This document shows positions 5,680 to 8,058 of a DNA stretch of 8,058 nt, in pieces. The stretch comes from Bacteroidia bacterium (lineage in GTDB: Bacteria > Bacteroidota > Bacteroidia > Bacteroidales > Dysgonomonadaceae). A program made the position numbers and the translations under genes. The notes below the pieces were generated by a model. The model was not told where the DNA came from, made no database searches, and saw only the letters and a list, made by a program, of their open reading frames with translations. The stretch covers positions 1 through 8,058 of the forward strand of contig JAUNRY010000020.1 in NCBI GenBank assembly GCA_030539475.1, written 5' to 3'. Numbering within the stretch: position 1 is the stretch's first letter; each line of letters opens with the position of its first letter.

Positions 5680-6693
5680 TCAGCACAGTCCCACTTCTTT
5701 GGCCAACAATTCGTATCCCCGGCGTCGTCCCTGCATTTGCGAATATAAATCCACTATGATAATTTCGTCCACCAAGGTGGTTTTAACCCATTCTCCCAGT
5801 TTTTCTGCCACTTTATCCGGAGTCCCGATGACAAATTTCCGCATAACAGTTTGTTTAACAGCTTCCTCCTGAGGCGAATACTTGTAAGAAAGCGCCTGTT
5901 CGAAAGTAGGGTTTACAATGGTTTTTCCGGTGGCTAACAACGTCCAGTGCAAAACGGCGGGCGCCGCCTGATAATGGGCTTCCTCATCGGTTTCGGCAGT
6001 AAAAACCATGATGGAGAGAATACTTTGGGGTTCCTGAATATATACAGACGGTTTAAATCGCTGCCGATACATTTTGAGCACCGGAACGGCCAAATCGGCA
6101 TTTATTTGTGCGGCGAAAACAAAAGGCAATCCTTTTTCCAAAGCGAACTCTACGCCGCCACCGCTTGAACCGAGCATATAGACTTGGGGCGACAACGACG
6201 GATCGGGCGAAGCTTTGATGTTTACAAACGGATGGCCATCGGGTAAATTATGCCCCAGAAAACCCAGCAGTTCGGTCAATTGATCGGGGAAAATATCGTT
6301 TTTGATGGCTTCCCACGTTCGACGAAGGGCAAAAGCCGTACGGCCATCGGTGCCGGGCGCGCGGCCAACACCTAAATCTATGCGGCCGGGATGCAAGGCT
6401 TCCAGCATGGCGAATCGCTCGGCCACATTCAGCGGGCTGTGGTTGGGCAGCATAACTCCTCCTGTCCCCACCCTAATCCGATTGGTTTTCGCGGCCACGT
6501 GCGCCACCATAATTTCGGGGAACATGCTCATTATCATGGATGCATTGTGATGTTCGGCAAACCAGTATCGTGTATATCCCAACTTATCTGCCAGTTGGGC
6601 AATTTCAGCGGACTGATTCAGTACTTCCGAAGCCGTTTTGGTTTCTTCGGTAAATTTTGCTAAATCGAGGATAGAGAGTTTTAGTTTATTCAT
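5680..6693 (-). CDS. LLM-class flavin-dependent oxidoreductase
   Basis: A 337-residue TIM-barrel protein of the bacterial-luciferase-like monooxygenase family. Family hallmarks are RYWFAEHHN (42-50), RVGTGGVMLPNHSPLNVAERFAML (74-97) and HPGRIDLGVGRAPG (101-114), followed by VYMLGSSGGGVEFA (171-184). These build the FMN-binding barrel. The substrate cannot be predicted; such proteins oxidise alkanals, sulfonates or other small molecules with reduced FMN. The F420-using branch is unlikely in a Bacteroidota. An ATG at 6693-6691 was preferred over the in-frame TTG just before it. It begins three bases after the DUF3307 stop, so it is cotranscribed with satD and the DUF3307 gene. No clear hairpin terminator follows its stop. 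Confidence 0.92.
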   Translation of the reverse strand: MNKLKLSILDLAKFTEETKTASEVLNQSAEIAQLADKLGYTRYWFAEHHNASMIMSMFPEIMVAHVAAKTNRIRVGTGGVMLPNHSPLNVAERFAMLEALHPGRIDLGVGRAPGTDGRTAFALRRTWEAIKNDIFPDQLTELLGFLGHNLPDGHPFVNIKASPDPSLSPQVYMLGSSGGGVEFALEKGLPFVFAAQINADLAVPVLKMYRQRFKPSVYIQEPQSILSIMVFTAETDEEAHYQAAPAVLHWTLLATGKTIVNPTFEQALSYKYSPQEEAVKQTVMRKFVIGTPDKVAEKLGEWVKTTLVDEIIIVDLYSQMQGRRRGYELLAKEVGLC

Positions 6694-6696
6694 CAA

Positions 6697-7419
6697 TTAC
6701 TGTTTTAAAATAGAAGTTAAATACAACACGAGAATGCCGGTAACGATAGCTATTCCAAAACTCAGCAATGTGCCGATAAGGATGTATTCCGTTAATTTTC
6801 GGTTTCGGGAGTCCTTTAAATCGCCAAAACGAAAAACCGATTTCGCAGCTATCAGAAAACCGATAGCTTCCCAGCGTCCCAAAACAACAAACACAAAAAC
6901 CAGCAATCTTTCCAGAATGCCGATATAACGACCGGCATTGGGCAGCGATTTTTCTTTATCGATATCAATATTTTTGGTCCAGTTCGCAAGAAGAACCTGG
7001 ATTGCGATACCACAAACTACGGTGAGAAACAAAATGGCGGTTAAATATATCCACGGATCCGGATTGTCGATATATGGGATAAAAGATATTGTAGGTACAA
7101 AGAAAGCATACCACAAAATGATGATACCTAACAAATGAAGTAATTGATCCGTAAGGAACCAGAAAATTTTATTCGTATGTTTTTGAAAATACAGCTTAGT
7201 GGCGTCTATGCACATATGAACAACGGTTATTGAAAGTGCCAAAGTCCAATATTTTAAATTCCACAGCACTAATAACACCAACACACCGTGAATGAGTCCG
7301 TGCAGGTAGAAAGTGAATGATTTTAGCCCCTTCTTTTCTTTATTTTCCACCCATGATGTTGGCTGCAAGATAAAATCACCTATCAAATGCGCTAAGATCA
7401 GCTTTACAACTACAATCAT
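6697..7419 (-). CDS. DUF3307 multispanning membrane protein with paired His/Asp residues
   Basis: A 240-residue inner-membrane protein with the DUF3307 signature AHLIGDFILQPTSWVENK at residues 10-27 and a later conserved-looking GFLIAAKSVFRFGDLK...EYILIGTLLSF. About six or seven hydrophobic helices are seen: roughly 2-19, 36-55, 57-75, 89-107, 122-144, 168-195 and 214-237. The first four carry His/Asp pairs spaced four residues apart: His11/Asp15, His40/His44, His68/Asp72 and Asp91/His95. Such pairs would face one side of each helix and could bind a metal inside the membrane, as proposed for YdjM/DUF457-type putative hydrolases. That comparison is my inference; the family's function is unknown to me. 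Its ATG overlaps the satD stop as ATGA, and the LLM gene follows after three bases. Confidence 0.88.
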   Translation of the reverse strand: MIVVVKLILAHLIGDFILQPTSWVENKEKKGLKSFTFYLHGLIHGVLVLLVLWNLKYWTLALSITVVHMCIDATKLYFQKHTNKIFWFLTDQLLHLLGIIILWYAFFVPTISFIPYIDNPDPWIYLTAILFLTVVCGIAIQVLLANWTKNIDIDKEKSLPNAGRYIGILERLLVFVFVVLGRWEAIGFLIAAKSVFRFGDLKDSRNRKLTEYILIGTLLSFGIAIVTGILVLYLTSILKQ

Positions 7420-8054
7420 AACAGCAATCTTTCCAGTTTATTCCGGTACATCTGCTCCATCAACAATATTTCATCAATATTGGCTCTTTTCCATCTTCCG
7501 CTAACGGAGTTTTGTTTTATCCCCAAGCGGTTACCAATTTCGTTTTGAGTATAATCGGGGTACTTTAGCACCATTTCCACCAGCTCGGCCGATGCTACCG
7601 ACCAGTTATCCATAAAAACTGAAGCTAACCTGATGAAAAGATTCATTTCTACGTCAAAATCCGGCCATGGACTTTTAATAAGCAGATTGGTTTTCTCCTT
7701 TTCCAGTTCATCGAATTTCTCTCCGGCATTAATAAATGCTTCTCCGTTACTTTCCGATATGCGCTCGCCCGAATATTTTTTTTCACCAATCCCGATTGTC
7801 ATTCTTACGTCAATAAGGCTTTTATTTGTATCGTCAGAAGCAATTTTTTTTATTAATACTTTTACCAGCAATGCTTTTCTCAAGGCTTCTTCCGGGCGGT
7901 TTATTTCCAGTTGAAACGAGTCGCCCCACACTAGTTCCCACTGAGCGGGCGATCTTCCCCATTCATTGAATAAGTCTTTCAGTGGCAGTAACCACTTTTC
8001 GGGATTTTCTATTTTTCGGGAGGAAACAATGTCTCCTTTTATTACAGCTATCAT
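7416..8054 (-). CDS. SatD-family protein: cyclase-like palm domain plus C-terminal helix-turn-helix
   Basis: A 212-residue soluble protein of the SatD family, named after a Streptococcus mutans acid-tolerance locus, with no settled biochemical function that I know of. The N-terminal MIAVIKGDIVSSR holds Asp8. ELVWGDSFQLEI (40-51) is a strand-turn-strand with Asp45, VRMTIGIGE (83-91) is a further strand, and SESNGEAFINAGEKFDEL (100-117) follows. That order resembles nucleotidyl cyclase/GGDEF palm domains, where the two Asp residues would bind metal. Residues 168-190 (TQNEIGNRLGIKQNSVSGRWKRA) form a plausible helix-turn-helix. ATG 8054 fits the family N-terminus. It overlaps the DUF3307 start by four bases and leads the operon; its promoter lies beyond the window edge. 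Confidence 0.87.
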   Translation of the reverse strand: MIAVIKGDIVSSRKIENPEKWLLPLKDLFNEWGRSPAQWELVWGDSFQLEINRPEEALRKALLVKVLIKKIASDDTNKSLIDVRMTIGIGEKKYSGERISESNGEAFINAGEKFDELEKEKTNLLIKSPWPDFDVEMNLFIRLASVFMDNWSVASAELVEMVLKYPDYTQNEIGNRLGIKQNSVSGRWKRANIDEILLMEQMYRNKLERLLL

Positions 8055-8058
8055 GATG

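Noticed and set aside
6694..6696. TTG start for the LLM oxidoreductase
   Set aside because: An ATG follows immediately and gives the normal MNKLKLSILD N-terminus.

Overview
The window looks like chromosomal DNA from a Gram-negative member of the Bacteroidota, probably a Bacteroidales/Marinilabiliales-type marine or anaerobic lineage. Three things suggest this: promoters fit the Bacteroidota -7 consensus TAnnTTTG (best at 1220-1227 on + and 5602-5609 on -), Shine-Dalgarno signals are weak or absent, and LptB implies an LPS-bearing outer membrane. The phylum call is fairly firm; anything finer is a guess.

Layout. Bases 1-232 are AT-rich and non-coding apart from a possible minus-strand gene start at the left edge. 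Bases 233-749 hold a two-gene toxin-antitoxin module: a 55-aa antitoxin overlapping a PIN-domain toxin. Bases 800-3125 (+) are housekeeping genes: folB (folate), then lptB-ruvX-def (LPS transport ATPase, RNase H-like pre-rRNA/Holliday-junction nuclease, peptide deformylase), packed as an operon behind a strong-looking promoter. A plsC-type acyltransferase (3155-3889, -) converges on def. A 94-residue membrane protein (4080-4364, +) converges on a FabH-like ketosynthase (4484-5566, -), with a long bidirectional terminator hairpin between them. The right end (5680-8054, -) is a tight three-gene operon, transcribed leftwards: a SatD-family protein, a DUF3307 multispanning membrane protein, and an LLM-class flavin oxidoreductase.

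Most genes are ordinary. The part most worth a second look is the satD-DUF3307 pair. The soluble protein carries, in the right order, the motifs expected of a nucleotidyl-cyclase-like palm domain plus a C-terminal helix-turn-helix. Its translationally coupled membrane partner has four consecutive His/Asp pairs, each spaced i,i+4, in its N-terminal helices, which suggests an intramembrane metal site. A second theme is short tandem arrays with 7-8 bp periods at gene junctions (1167-1214 and 2506-2565). One of them has become the C-terminal tail of RuvX.
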